Origin: UBA993 sp964389365
GTDB taxonomy: Bacteria > Bacillota > Dethiobacteria > DTU022
Reading direction: 5' to 3'
Assembly (NCBI GenBank): GCA_964389365.1
Contig: CAYMDO010000007.1
Coordinates: forward strand, 1 to 64,000
Length of the DNA: 64,000 nucleotides
Shown: positions 17,003-25,308 of the stretch, in pieces
How positions within the stretch are numbered: the first letter of the stretch is position 1
Layout of the letters: every line of letters starts with the position of its first letter
Program-made: the position numbers and the translations under genes
Notes under the pieces: generated by a model
Database searches by the model: none
What the model was told of the DNA's origin: nothing
What the model saw: only the letters and a program-made list of their open reading frames with translations

Positions 17003-17116
17003 CTTGTTCTCCGTATCTATGATGCCCCGGTAGGCCGTACTATCCGGCCCGGCTGCCATGTCCGGCAGCAATTCGGTTACCGGCCCGTTAAATCAGCGGG
17101 GCCAGCTCCCTGTAAC

Positions 17117-18586
17117 TTAAGCTTGGCTGTTTTGCCAACGCAGTACCGGGCTGCGGGCGGCACGCACCTCGTCGAGGCGGCCAACCACGGTGTTGTAGGG
17201 CCCGTGAGCAATTGTTCCCGCATCCTCGTTAATGGCCAGGGCTATTTCTTCCATCGTCCGGGCAAAAGCATCGAGCGTTTCCTTGCTTTCGGTTTCAGTC
17301 GGTTCCACCATCAGCGCCTCTTCAACAATCAGTGGGAAGTATACTGTCGGCGGATGGAAGCCGCGATCGAGCAGCGCCTTGGCAATATCGCCGGCTCCGG
17401 CGCCTTTCTTCTTCTCCGGCCGCGCCGATAAAACAAACTCGTGCTTGCAGGTGCGGTCATAAGGTAGGTAATAGGTCTTTTTCAGCAGGTTCATCAGGTA
17501 GTTGGCGTTAAGCACCGCATCGCCGGAAACCTGCTTTAAACCTTCCGCGCCCAGCATCCGCATGTAGGTATAGGCTTTGATGACAACGCCAAAGTTGCCG
17601 TAGAAGGCGTGCACCTTGCCGATGCTCTCGGGCAGGTTGTAATTGAAGCAATATGTGCCGCCTTTTTTGTCCACCAGGGGCACGGGCAGATATGGCATCA
17701 ACCGCTCCCTGACCCCAACCGGGCCTCCTCCGGGGCCGCCTCCACCATGAGGCGTTGAGAAGGTTTTATGAATATTCAAGTGCACGACGTCAAAGCCCAT
17801 ATCGCCCGGGCGCGTGTAACCCATAATCGCATTCATGTTGGCGCCGTCATAATAGAGCAGGCCGCCAGCTTCATGCACCGTTTTTGCCATCTCGATGATC
17901 TCTTCTTCAAAAAGGCCCAGGGTGCTGGGGTTGGTCAGCATCAGGGCTGAGGTCGTATCGCCAACGGCAGCTTTGAGCGCCTCGAGATCTACCAACCCCC
18001 GCTCGTCGCAGGGAATCTGCACCACTTCATAACCGGCCATGCTGACAGTAGCCGGGTTTGTGCCGTGCGCCGACAGGGGAATCAGCACCTTGGTGCGCTT
18101 ATGGTCACCGCGGCTGCGATGATAGGCCTGTATAATCATCAGCCCGGTCAGTTCGCCGTGGGCGCCGGCAGCCGGCTGCAGGGTGAAGCGATCCATGCCG
18201 GTCAGCTCATTCAGGCCCTGCTCCATGTTATAAAGCAGTTCCAGGGCGCCCTGGACCGTTTCTTCGGATTGGCAGGGATGCAGGCAGGAAAACCCCGGCA
18301 GGGACGCGGCCTCCTCGTTTACCTTGGGGTTATACTTCATTGTACAGGAACCGAGGGGGTAAAAACCGGTATCGACTCCGAAGTTGCGGGTTGACAGCCC
18401 GGTAAAGTGCCTGATTACTTCAGTTTCCGAAAGCTCTGGCAAACCGGGCGCTGCGCTGCGCCTGAGCGGTTCGGGTAGCAGTTGGTCCAGTGGCTTTAAG
18501 GGAACATCACAGCCCGGTAAGGAGTAACCATGACCGCCGGAGCGGCTGATTTCAAAGATTAAGGCTTTCGGTTTTCTCATTTCCAT
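17117..18586 (-). CDS. gcvPB: Glycine dehydrogenase (decarboxylating) subunit 2
   Basis: The C-terminal half of split P-protein, which decarboxylates glycine and passes the aminomethyl group to lipoyl-GcvH. The PLP lysine is in VHLNIHKTFSTPHGGGGPG, and the family segments GSCTMKYNPK and LIPLSAHGTNPA are present. The length of 489 residues is normal for GcvPB. The start overlaps the gcvPA stop by ten bases, consistent with an equimolar complex. After its stop about 115 bases separate it from the radical SAM genes. Confidence 0.96.
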   Translation of the reverse strand: MEMRKPKALIFEISRSGGHGYSLPGCDVPLKPLDQLLPEPLRRSAAPGLPELSETEVIRHFTGLSTRNFGVDTGFYPLGSCTMKYNPKVNEEAASLPGFSCLHPCQSEETVQGALELLYNMEQGLNELTGMDRFTLQPAAGAHGELTGLMIIQAYHRSRGDHKRTKVLIPLSAHGTNPATVSMAGYEVVQIPCDERGLVDLEALKAAVGDTTSALMLTNPSTLGLFEEEIIEMAKTVHEAGGLLYYDGANMNAIMGYTRPGDMGFDVVHLNIHKTFSTPHGGGGPGGGPVGVRERLMPYLPVPLVDKKGGTYCFNYNLPESIGKVHAFYGNFGVVIKAYTYMRMLGAEGLKQVSGDAVLNANYLMNLLKKTYYLPYDRTCKHEFVLSARPEKKKGAGAGDIAKALLDRGFHPPTVYFPLIVEEALMVEPTETESKETLDAFARTMEEIALAINEDAGTIAHGPYNTVVGRLDEVRAARSPVLRWQNSQA

Positions 18587-19926
18587 CCCTCCAGTTCCCG
18601 CACCAGGGTATCGATCTCGGTTTTGGTACGTTTCTCGGTAAATGCCAGCAGCATCGTATTTTCAAGCTCCGGGTAAAAAGAGCTGATATTAACCCCGCCT
18701 AAGATATTTTTATCCAACAGGTATCGGTTCAGTTCAGCCGGATCACCGGGCACGGTTACGGCAAACTCCTTAAAGTTAATCCCGGAAAAGGTCAGCGAAA
18801 AACCGTTAATTGCGTTAACTTTTTCACGGGCATAGGCAGTTTTCTGCATGCATTGTTCTGCCACTTCGCGCATGCCCTGCGGCCCCATAACTGCCAGGTA
18901 TACCGAGGCTGCCAGCGCTACCAGCGCTTCATTGGTACAGATATTCGATGCCGCTTTTTCGCGCCTGATATGCTGCTCCCTTGTCTGCAGGGTAAGGACA
19001 TAGCCGCGGTTTCCTTCGCTGTCAACCGTTTCACCCGCAATCCGGCCGGGCAACTGCCGGATAAATTTCTCGCGGGCCGCCATGATCCCCAGCACCGGGC
19101 CGCCGAATGAAGCAGGCACTCCCAGGCACTGGCCTTCGCCGACAACAATATCGGCCCCGTATTCGGCCGGGGTTTGCAGCAACCCGAGTGAAACCGGGTC
19201 TGCGGCAACCAGGAACACCGCTTTATGATCGTGTATCAGGTCAGCCAGGCCGTTCATGTTTTCAATCATGCCGAAAAAGTTAGGCTGCTGCAGCACTACC
19301 GTGGCCACATCATCGCCAAGCTGCGCAGCCAGCCGATCGCGATCAGTGCAGCCGTCGCGAAGCGGAATCTCTTCCAGATCCAGGCCGCGGCTGTGGAAAT
19401 AGTTTTTCAGCACTGCCCGGTAAAAAGGACTGACCGAACGCGATACCAGCGCTTTGGAGCGGCGGGTAGCCCCGCAGCCCATGATCGCCCCTTCGGCGAC
19501 AGCCGTGCCGCCGTCGTACATTGAAGCGTTGGCGACATCCATACCGGTCAGTTGGCAGATCATGGTCTGGTACTCAAAGATCGCCTGCAGAACGCCCTGG
19601 CTGATTTCCGGCTGGTATGGAGTGTAAGAGGTGTAAAATTCGCTTCGCCCGGTCACATGCTTGATCGCCGTTGGGATAAAGTGATCGTAGATCCCGGCTC
19701 CCATGAAAGAAACAGCGTTCTGGAAATGCCAGTTTTTCTGGGCCAGATCAGCTAAGTGTTTCAGGGCTTCCAATTCAGAAAGCGCCGGGGGGAGATTAAG
19801 ATCGCCTTTCAGCCTGACTGCAGGCGGAATATCCTTAAATAAATCCTCCACCGAGGCGGCCCCGATCTCCTGTAACATAGCCTGCCGATCATCGCCGGTG
19901 AGAGGCAAATAATGCTTACCGCCCAT
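18577..19926 (-). CDS. gcvPA: Glycine dehydrogenase (decarboxylating) subunit 1
   Basis: The N-terminal half of split P-protein, 449 residues. It shows FMGAGIYDHFIPTAIKH, FYTSYTPYQPEISQG and NASMYDGGTAVAEGA, all hallmarks of GcvPA. It forms the decarboxylating tetramer with GcvPB. The stop/start overlap with gcvPB and the three-base gap to gcvH indicate one tightly coupled operon. No irregularity is seen. Confidence 0.96.
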   Translation of the reverse strand: MGGKHYLPLTGDDRQAMLQEIGAASVEDLFKDIPPAVRLKGDLNLPPALSELEALKHLADLAQKNWHFQNAVSFMGAGIYDHFIPTAIKHVTGRSEFYTSYTPYQPEISQGVLQAIFEYQTMICQLTGMDVANASMYDGGTAVAEGAIMGCGATRRSKALVSRSVSPFYRAVLKNYFHSRGLDLEEIPLRDGCTDRDRLAAQLGDDVATVVLQQPNFFGMIENMNGLADLIHDHKAVFLVAADPVSLGLLQTPAEYGADIVVGEGQCLGVPASFGGPVLGIMAAREKFIRQLPGRIAGETVDSEGNRGYVLTLQTREQHIRREKAASNICTNEALVALAASVYLAVMGPQGMREVAEQCMQKTAYAREKVNAINGFSLTFSGINFKEFAVTVPGDPAELNRYLLDKNILGGVNISSFYPELENTMLLAFTEKRTKTEIDTLVRELEGWK

Positions 19927-19929
19927 AAA

Positions 19930-20328
19930 TTATTCCTCCTCCTCCTGTATGACAAAATCTTCGTACGCAGCCCTGTCCATCAAGTTGCCTAGCTCAGCTT
20001 CATCGCTGATCTCCATCTTATAGACCCATCCTTCACCGTACGGGTCCTGGTTAATAGTTTCCGGCTGATCGAGCAGGACTTCGTTGATTTCGGCAACCGT
20101 CCCGGAAAGAGGCGAATACAGGTCAGCCACCGCTTTTACCGACTCCACTACTGCTGCACTCTTACCGGCCACAACAGCAGCACCAACGTCGGGCAGCTCA
20201 ACAAACACAATCTCGCCAAGCTTGTCCTGGGCATAATCACAGAAGCCTACTGCGGCCACACCACCCTCCCGGCGGGCCCATTCATGCTTTTTGGTATACT
20301 TCAAACCATCAGGCGCCTTATATTTCAT
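19930..20328 (-). CDS. gcvH: Glycine cleavage system H protein
   Basis: The lipoyl carrier of the system, 132 residues. The lipoylated lysine is Lys65 in AAVVESVKAVADLYSP, and the N-terminal YTKKHEWARREGG is typical. The protein shuttles the aminomethyl group between P-, T- and L-proteins. It is the presumed substrate of the LipM- and LipS-like enzymes encoded downstream. A short acidic EEEE tail closes it. Its start overlaps the gcvT stop by one base. Confidence 0.96.
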   Translation of the reverse strand: MKYKAPDGLKYTKKHEWARREGGVAAVGFCDYAQDKLGEIVFVELPDVGAAVVAGKSAAVVESVKAVADLYSPLSGTVAEINEVLLDQPETINQDPYGEGWVYKMEISDEAELGNLMDRAAYEDFVIQEEEE

Positions 20329-21437
20329 TATTTTTCCCTCCTGTAAAATGGTAATTTGGTAAACCTGGCCCGGTAAGGGCGGTTGCGAATCATAATATCA
20401 ACGGTCTCGGCGCTGTTGGCTGCCTGCGGATCGAGCAAAGCCATGGCTATAAACTTATCGAGGGTCGGCGAATATGAGCCGCTGCTGACCCAACCGGCTT
20501 CATGCCCGGCAACCTGCACCGGGTAACCTTCGCGAGGCACACCGCGCTCGATCATTTCGAGGCCGTAGAGCCTGTGTTTTAAGCCTTGCTGCTGCTGCTG
20601 TACAAGCGCTTCCTGCCCGTTGAAAGGGACCGTTTTCCCCAGGGCGACAAACCGATCCAGCCCGGCATTGAGAGGGGTAATCTCTTTGCTCAGTTCATGG
20701 CCGTAAAGCGGCATCGCCGCTTCCAGGCGCAAGACATCACGGGCGCCCAGGCCGGCCGGGTTAAGCTCGTGTTTTTGGCCTGATTCCCACAGCGCATCAA
20801 AAAGAATTGCGGCGGCATCCTTGAAACAATATATTTCAAAACCGTCTTCGCCGGTATAACCGGTTCTTGAAACCAGGCAGTTAACCCCGGCGACAGAAAT
20901 ATCTTTACGAAAATGATAATACTTCATTTTTGACAGCGGTTCGGCAGTCAGCGGCTGTAGGATTGTCTCGCTGTTTGGGCCCTGCAGGGCCAGCTGGGCA
21001 TAGCCTGGGGATAGGTTTTGCAGGTTAACATCACCGCTCTGGTTTTCCTCAAACCAGTTAAAATCTTTGTCCGTATTGGCGGCATTGACCACCAGAAAGT
21101 AACTCTCCGCGCTGACCCGGTATATTAAAATATCGTCCACAACCCCGCCGTCGGGGTAACAAACCGGGCTGTAGATTACCGCGCCATCCTTCATCCCGGA
21201 GATGTCGTTGGTAACCATCTTCTGCAGGTATGCTTCGGCATCATTCCCTTCGACCAGTATTTCTCCCATATGTGATACATCGAAGATTGTTGCCCGCCTG
21301 CGGGTATCGTGCACCTCTTCAACCAGGCCCTTCGGATACTGCACCGGCAGCAGCCACCCGCTGTAATCGACTATTTTCCCACCCAGGGCTATATGTTTTT
21401 CGTAAAACGGGGTTTTTTTCGCTTCGCTCATCTTCAT
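20328..21437 (-). CDS. gcvT: Aminomethyltransferase (T protein)
   Basis: The product transfers the methylene carbon from aminomethyl-GcvH to tetrahydrofolate and releases ammonia. It has 369 residues in normal GcvT layout, with VHDTRRRATIFDVSHMGEI, the folate-contacting VSRTGYTGEDGFEI, and a C-terminal barrel domain. A second ATG two codons downstream (21431) has a more usual spacing from AGGAGG, so the start is uncertain by two residues. It is the first gene of the operon behind the glycine riboswitch. Confidence 0.95.
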   Translation of the reverse strand: MKMSEAKKTPFYEKHIALGGKIVDYSGWLLPVQYPKGLVEEVHDTRRRATIFDVSHMGEILVEGNDAEAYLQKMVTNDISGMKDGAVIYSPVCYPDGGVVDDILIYRVSAESYFLVVNAANTDKDFNWFEENQSGDVNLQNLSPGYAQLALQGPNSETILQPLTAEPLSKMKYYHFRKDISVAGVNCLVSRTGYTGEDGFEIYCFKDAAAILFDALWESGQKHELNPAGLGARDVLRLEAAMPLYGHELSKEITPLNAGLDRFVALGKTVPFNGQEALVQQQQQGLKHRLYGLEMIERGVPREGYPVQVAGHEAGWVSSGSYSPTLDKFIAMALLDPQAANSAETVDIMIRNRPYRARFTKLPFYRREK

Positions 21438-21459
21438 CGTTCCTCCTTTCTAAAAAGAT

Positions 21460-21504
21460 TATAAAAAAGAAAAGAACAGAGAAAGCCACTTGGCTTAAAC
21501 TCTG
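21460..21504 (-). terminator. Terminator hairpin downstream of glycine riboswitch
   Basis: On the minus strand CAGAG and AAGCCA pair with TGGCTT and CTCTG around a two-base loop (21477-21504), followed by a T-rich run (21460-21476). The 5' side touches the end of the second glycine aptamer, so the hairpin can compete with that aptamer's closing stem. Glycine binding should then allow read-through into gcvT. Confidence 0.7.
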
Positions 21505-21690
21505 TCCCTGTTACCTGAGAGATTGCTCTCTTATGCTTAAGAGGCTTTCCCCGTCGGTGCACCGCTTTAGCGGCTGCTCTCCAGAGGTGCGTCACCCGAT
21601 GGTACTGTGGCCTGAGAGTTTCCCCTGCATCCGCCAGGCGCAGGCTTTCTCCTTCGGCGTCCGGAATCCGGAACTCTCCCACGGGGCTCA
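21500..21690 (-). ncRNA. Tandem glycine riboswitch (gcvT motif)
   Basis: Two consecutive glycine aptamers. The first, about 21690-21606, has GGGAGAGTTCC, CGCCGAAGGAG and AACTCTCAGGCC. The second, about 21605-21500, begins with a GAGAGC segment, has CACCGACGGGG and ends ATCTCTCAGGT. The pair lies directly upstream of gcvT and is followed by a terminator. It is expected to be an on-switch that expresses the glycine cleavage operon when glycine is plentiful. Confidence 0.95.
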
Positions 21691-21773
21691 TTCGCCCTAT
21701 TTTCCCATAACAACGGTAAAAGTTCTCCATCTTTCTCAAAACTCCTTCCCCCACCCAAAAAATTTCATCGCGT

Positions 21774-21800
21774 TGTCAGGGGGACGGGGTTGTTGACAAC
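21774..21800 (+). repeat. 26-bp repeat, copy C (diverged)
   Basis: It is the same orientation as copy A, with a small change in the G-run/T-run (GGGGTTGTTGACAAC). It forms the left boundary of a 531-base segment whose right boundary is the inverted copy D. Confidence 0.8.
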
Positions 21801-21910
21801 TAAATTCACCGCTTCACTGAATCCGGATATTAAGCCAGGCTGTCCGGCAGTGATGAATATGCGCGTTATTTGCTGCGAGCCAGAAAGCGCATGGCATTCT
21901 GGTCGGCGAG

Positions 21911-22223
21911 ATGGATAAGCGTGTAACGGACATTCCATTAAGTGGGATAATAAGTCCTCTATCGCTTAAGAGCGGCGATCCGGACCCGATGGAGGTCGTT
22001 GTGCTTGATACCCCAGGGTCCTAGCTCGCGAGGCTGGAACTACAAAATAAGTGCTTAAAAGCAGATCGTAGCTAAAGTCATGGAGCAGGGGCTGCCCGGT
22101 TTCTTGGGGCACCAAAAAGACGAAAATCTACCATACGAATTCCCGACTCCGCTTACACATTGGGTAGGCGCGCTGTACACAGGTGAAGGGAAGGCGTATT
22201 TTCGAGGTGTAATTGACAAATAA
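21911..22223 (+). pseudogene. Decayed phage gene (prohead protease/XkdF-like)
   Basis: From ATG 21911 the frame reads MDKRVTDIPLSGIISPLSLK and continues to VVVLDTPGS, then a TAG at 22022-22024 in place of an expected Trp codon. After it, ELQNKCLK continues in the same frame; one extra A in the run 22057-22060 shifts the frame, and then KQIVAKVMEQGLPGFLGHQ and THWVGALYTGEGKAYFRGVI follow to a TAA at 22221. Repairing one nonsense and one single-base insertion gives about 104 continuous residues. The pattern GLPGFLGHQ...THWVGA...RGVID recalls an N-terminal part of phage structural/prohead-protease proteins. This is a dead fragment of a longer gene. Confidence 0.65.
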
Positions 22224-22278
22224 GTATAAAATTATTGATAGAATCCTAAGTGGCAACTTGATTAGCAACACTGTCAAT

Positions 22279-22304
22279 GTTGTCAAACCCCCGTCCCCCT
22301 GACA
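22279..22304 (-). repeat. 26-bp repeat, copy D (inverted to C)
   Basis: Exact match to copy B and the reverse complement of copy A. It ends the segment that begins with copy C and lies about 70 bases upstream of the aldolase start. The flanks extend it to GTTGTCA...TGACAAC, so each unit has palindromic tips. Confidence 0.85.
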
Positions 22305-22374
22305 ACAAAATGGGGGGGTTAAGTGGTATACTTTATGCGGTATATCAATTGCTGAAGATGCAAGGAGGCAGATT

Positions 22375-23658
22375 ATGTCCAGTTGCTCCCCCGGTTTTAA
22401 AAAGGCGCTTTCTATTGGCAGGCCACCTAATATCACCCGGCTATTTCCCAACTCAAAAGCGCTGATTGTCAGCGGTAAATTTATTGACCGGGCGCTCTTA
22501 GCCAAGGGGAAGGCGATGACCATTGCCGCCAACGGGCGCAGCACTACGGTAATCCGCGGAACATTGCAAGCTGCTCAGCGGGCTAATGCGGCCGTGATTA
22601 TCGAAATTGCCAAAAGCGAAGGCGGAGCCGACGCTTACTGCGCCGTCAGCTTATGGAATATTGCAGGCCATGTTGACCAGATATGCAACGAACTGGGCAT
22701 CACCGTGCCGGTAGCCGTGCACGCCGACCATTACGGAATTAAGGGCGAAGCGGATATGCTGAAGGGCGAAGTGGAAATCCCGGGCCTTTTTGAGGCGGGC
22801 ATTACTTCCATTGCCATCGATGCATCTCACCTGCCCGATGATGAAAACCTGCTGACCAGCATCGCCATAAACCGCTTTGTGCCCGCCTGGGCAGGCCTCG
22901 AAACTGAAGTGGGCGAGATAAAAGGTTCACAGGGCCTTTCCACCCCGGGTGAAGCAAGGTTTTTAATCCAGGGCCTCAATGCCCATGACATCTTCCCCGA
23001 CTGGATCGCCCTTAACAACGGCACCACCCACGGCATTGAGGAAAGCGACGCCGGTATCCAGGTGGAGCTGACCGCCGAAGTTCATCGGGCACTTGAAAAG
23101 TACAGGGTTTCCGGGGCCCAGCACGGAACTTCAGGCAACAGCTCCGGGCGATTACGCGAGATTGCTTCAAGAACCAACACCACCAAGGCCAACGTGGCTA
23201 CGGCCCTGCAGATGATCTCCTGGGGTGTGCAGGTTAATGACTACGGTAACGCTATATTAGACGGCGAAGGTAACTTTATAAAAATTAAAGGCGCCGGGGT
23301 AACCGAAGAGCTGTGGGCCGAGATGGTAGCCTATGCCGATGCCAAAAAGCTTAAAAAAGGCGATTACAAAAAGCTGAACCTGCCGTTTGAAAACCGGATT
23401 CTCGGCCAGGCGAGGGAAATCCGCGACAGGATGGCAAAAGGGGTGGAGGATTTTGTATTTGAGCTGCTGACCAACGTGTTCAATGCTGCCGATACCGCCC
23501 CACTGGCCATCGATGCTATTTTAAAAACAGGCTCGCACGATCCGGGGCCCAAAGTCGGCCGCTTAGAAGACCCGTCCGCATGGACGCCCGGGAAAATTGC
23601 CCAAAACGCGAAAGCTCTTGACGGCAATAAAGGACCGGCAGGAGACTTTGACGACTGA
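22375..23658 (+). CDS. Class II fructose-bisphosphate aldolase
   Basis: A zinc-dependent aldolase that reversibly splits fructose 1,6-bisphosphate. Metal and catalytic motifs are visible: VHADHYG (Asp/His), ETEVGEIKG, NNGTTHG (zinc His), and the phosphate-binding AQHGTSGNSSG. At 427 residues it is longer than the usual 280-350 and belongs to the longer aldolase subgroup. AAGGAGG lies seven bases upstream of ATG. A TATACT at 22327-22332 may be the -10 element. The upstream region is formed by the inverted-repeat segment with the dead phage gene, so the original promoter may have been displaced. Confidence 0.88.
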   Translation: MSSCSPGFKKALSIGRPPNITRLFPNSKALIVSGKFIDRALLAKGKAMTIAANGRSTTVIRGTLQAAQRANAAVIIEIAKSEGGADAYCAVSLWNIAGHVDQICNELGITVPVAVHADHYGIKGEADMLKGEVEIPGLFEAGITSIAIDASHLPDDENLLTSIAINRFVPAWAGLETEVGEIKGSQGLSTPGEARFLIQGLNAHDIFPDWIALNNGTTHGIEESDAGIQVELTAEVHRALEKYRVSGAQHGTSGNSSGRLREIASRTNTTKANVATALQMISWGVQVNDYGNAILDGEGNFIKIKGAGVTEELWAEMVAYADAKKLKKGDYKKLNLPFENRILGQAREIRDRMAKGVEDFVFELLTNVFNAADTAPLAIDAILKTGSHDPGPKVGRLEDPSAWTPGKIAQNAKALDGNKGPAGDFDD

Positions 23659-23698
23659 CAAGCTCACGCATGAGAATCAAACTGTGAGGCTTTTTTGG

Positions 23699-24073
23699 CT
23701 ACTTCTGATCAGAAACCATACAAACCCTGGTTCCTTTGGGCACCACACAGATAAAGTCGAACCGACCGCCCGGACAGATAAAATGGTGCTGTTCACCAGG
23801 GGCGACAAAAAGCGCCTGCCCGGGCCGGAGTTCGACTTCTTCTTCCATATTTTTAAATTTGCCTTTTCCGGTTACGACAAAAACCTGGTGCTCCCATTCA
23901 TGGCTGTGCCAGTCGGTGCTGATATCCCCGCTCAGCGAGAAATAACGCATTTCAAAGTTAGGGGCTCCTTCCGGTTCCCCTAACAACCAGCGCACAGTCA
24001 GCTTTCCTTTGCCTTTCAGATCTGCCGGGGTCAGGTCGACTTCTTCGGTTGTCTGCAGATCGGTCAGGTACAT
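23699..24073 (-). CDS. Cupin-domain protein
   Basis: A small single-domain cupin of 124 residues. Motif 1 is DWHSHEWEHQVFVVTGKGKF with the metal-binding His/His/Glu/His set, and motif 2 is PGEQHHFICPG. It probably binds a divalent metal and may be a small-molecule isomerase, dioxygenase or sensor; no substrate can be assigned. ATG 24073 has GAGGGGTGAT upstream, so the TTG at 24091 is rejected. It lies downstream of alanine dehydrogenase on the same strand. Confidence 0.8.
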   Translation of the reverse strand: MYLTDLQTTEEVDLTPADLKGKGKLTVRWLLGEPEGAPNFEMRYFSLSGDISTDWHSHEWEHQVFVVTGKGKFKNMEEEVELRPGQALFVAPGEQHHFICPGGRFDFICVVPKGTRVCMVSDQK

Positions 24074-24121
24074 ATTCAGATCACCCCTCAATTCTCTTTT
24101 TTCGATTTTATATTCCTGCGG

Positions 24122-25240
24122 TTACGACAGCAGACCAGCCAATGGAGTATATCCGGTGTTCAGCGACCCGGCTACTGTCTCATGCACCAATTTCCCACGA
24201 TAGGTATTTACCCCACTTGCCAAAGAAGGATCTTTGCGGATAGCCGCTTCCACCCCGAGGCTAGCGATTTTTTGCACATAGGGCAACGTTGCGTTGGTTA
24301 AAGCCAGGGTTGAGGTCCGCGGAACAGCCCCCGGGATATTGGCCACGCTGTAATGAATTATCCCGTGCTTTACTATAATCGGGTCGCTGTGGGTAGTTGG
24401 CAGTTCGCAAGTTTCAATACAGCCACCCTGATCAATCGCGACATCAACGATCACCGACCCGGGGCGCATCTGCTTAATCATGCCCTCGGTAACGATATGC
24501 GGAGCTTTCGCGCCCGGGATCAATACAGCGCCTATTAACAGGTCCGCATCGGCTACCAGAAAGTCGACCCAATAGCGGTTGGACATAACCGTGCTGACGC
24601 GGCCACCAAATATGTCGTCAATGTAACGCAGCTTTCCGGCATCGATATCCAGCAGGCTGACCCGGGCTCCCATGCCTATTGCTACCTTGGCAGCATTTAT
24701 TCCGACCATACCGCCCCCGATAATCACCACATGCCCCGGAGGAACCCCGGGCACGCCGCCCAGCAGAACCCCTGAGCCGCCGCAGGATTTCTCGAGGTAA
24801 CGGGCCCCGACCTGAACCGCCATCTTCCCGGCCACTTCGCTCATCGGCGCCAGCAAAGGCAGGAAACCATCGGCATTCTGCACTGTGTCGTACGAAATGC
24901 CGGTAACTTTACTGCTTAGCAGCGCTTCAGCCAGCTTCGGGGCAGCACCCAGGTGCAAAAAAGTAAAGATGAGCAGGTTTTCCCTGAAATAGCCGTACTC
25001 TGTCAGCTGGGGCTCCTTGACCTTCAAGACCATCCCGGAGCGGTTAAAAATATCGGCAGGGCTCCCTGCAATTTCCGCCCCGGCTTCCCGATACTGCTGG
25101 TCGGTAAAACCGCTTCCTACCCCTGCCTGCTCCTCAACTAACACATGATGCCCGCCTTCTACCAGAACCTCTACCCCACCGGGGGTTATCGCTACCCGGT
25201 TTTCGTCCGTCTTAATCTCTCTTGGAACTCCGACAATCAT
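24122..25240 (-). CDS. ald: Alanine dehydrogenase
   Basis: Catalyses reversible NAD-dependent oxidative deamination of L-alanine to pyruvate and ammonia. It has the N-terminal MIVGVPREIKTDENRVAITP signature, substrate-contacting FTFLHLGAAP, NAD-binding VIIGGGMVGINAAKVA, and DVAIDQGGCIETCE. The length is 372 residues, normal. In amino-acid-fermenting anaerobes it connects alanine pools to pyruvate. It stands alone with its own start behind a weak ribosome site. Confidence 0.95.
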   Translation of the reverse strand: MIVGVPREIKTDENRVAITPGGVEVLVEGGHHVLVEEQAGVGSGFTDQQYREAGAEIAGSPADIFNRSGMVLKVKEPQLTEYGYFRENLLIFTFLHLGAAPKLAEALLSSKVTGISYDTVQNADGFLPLLAPMSEVAGKMAVQVGARYLEKSCGGSGVLLGGVPGVPPGHVVIIGGGMVGINAAKVAIGMGARVSLLDIDAGKLRYIDDIFGGRVSTVMSNRYWVDFLVADADLLIGAVLIPGAKAPHIVTEGMIKQMRPGSVIVDVAIDQGGCIETCELPTTHSDPIIVKHGIIHYSVANIPGAVPRTSTLALTNATLPYVQKIASLGVEAAIRKDPSLASGVNTYRGKLVHETVAGSLNTGYTPLAGLLS

Positions 25241-25308
25241 CTTCTGACCGCTCCCTTCACGACATAGATTTGAACCGGCATCGCCGGGTCCCTTTATATA
25301 TCATCTTT

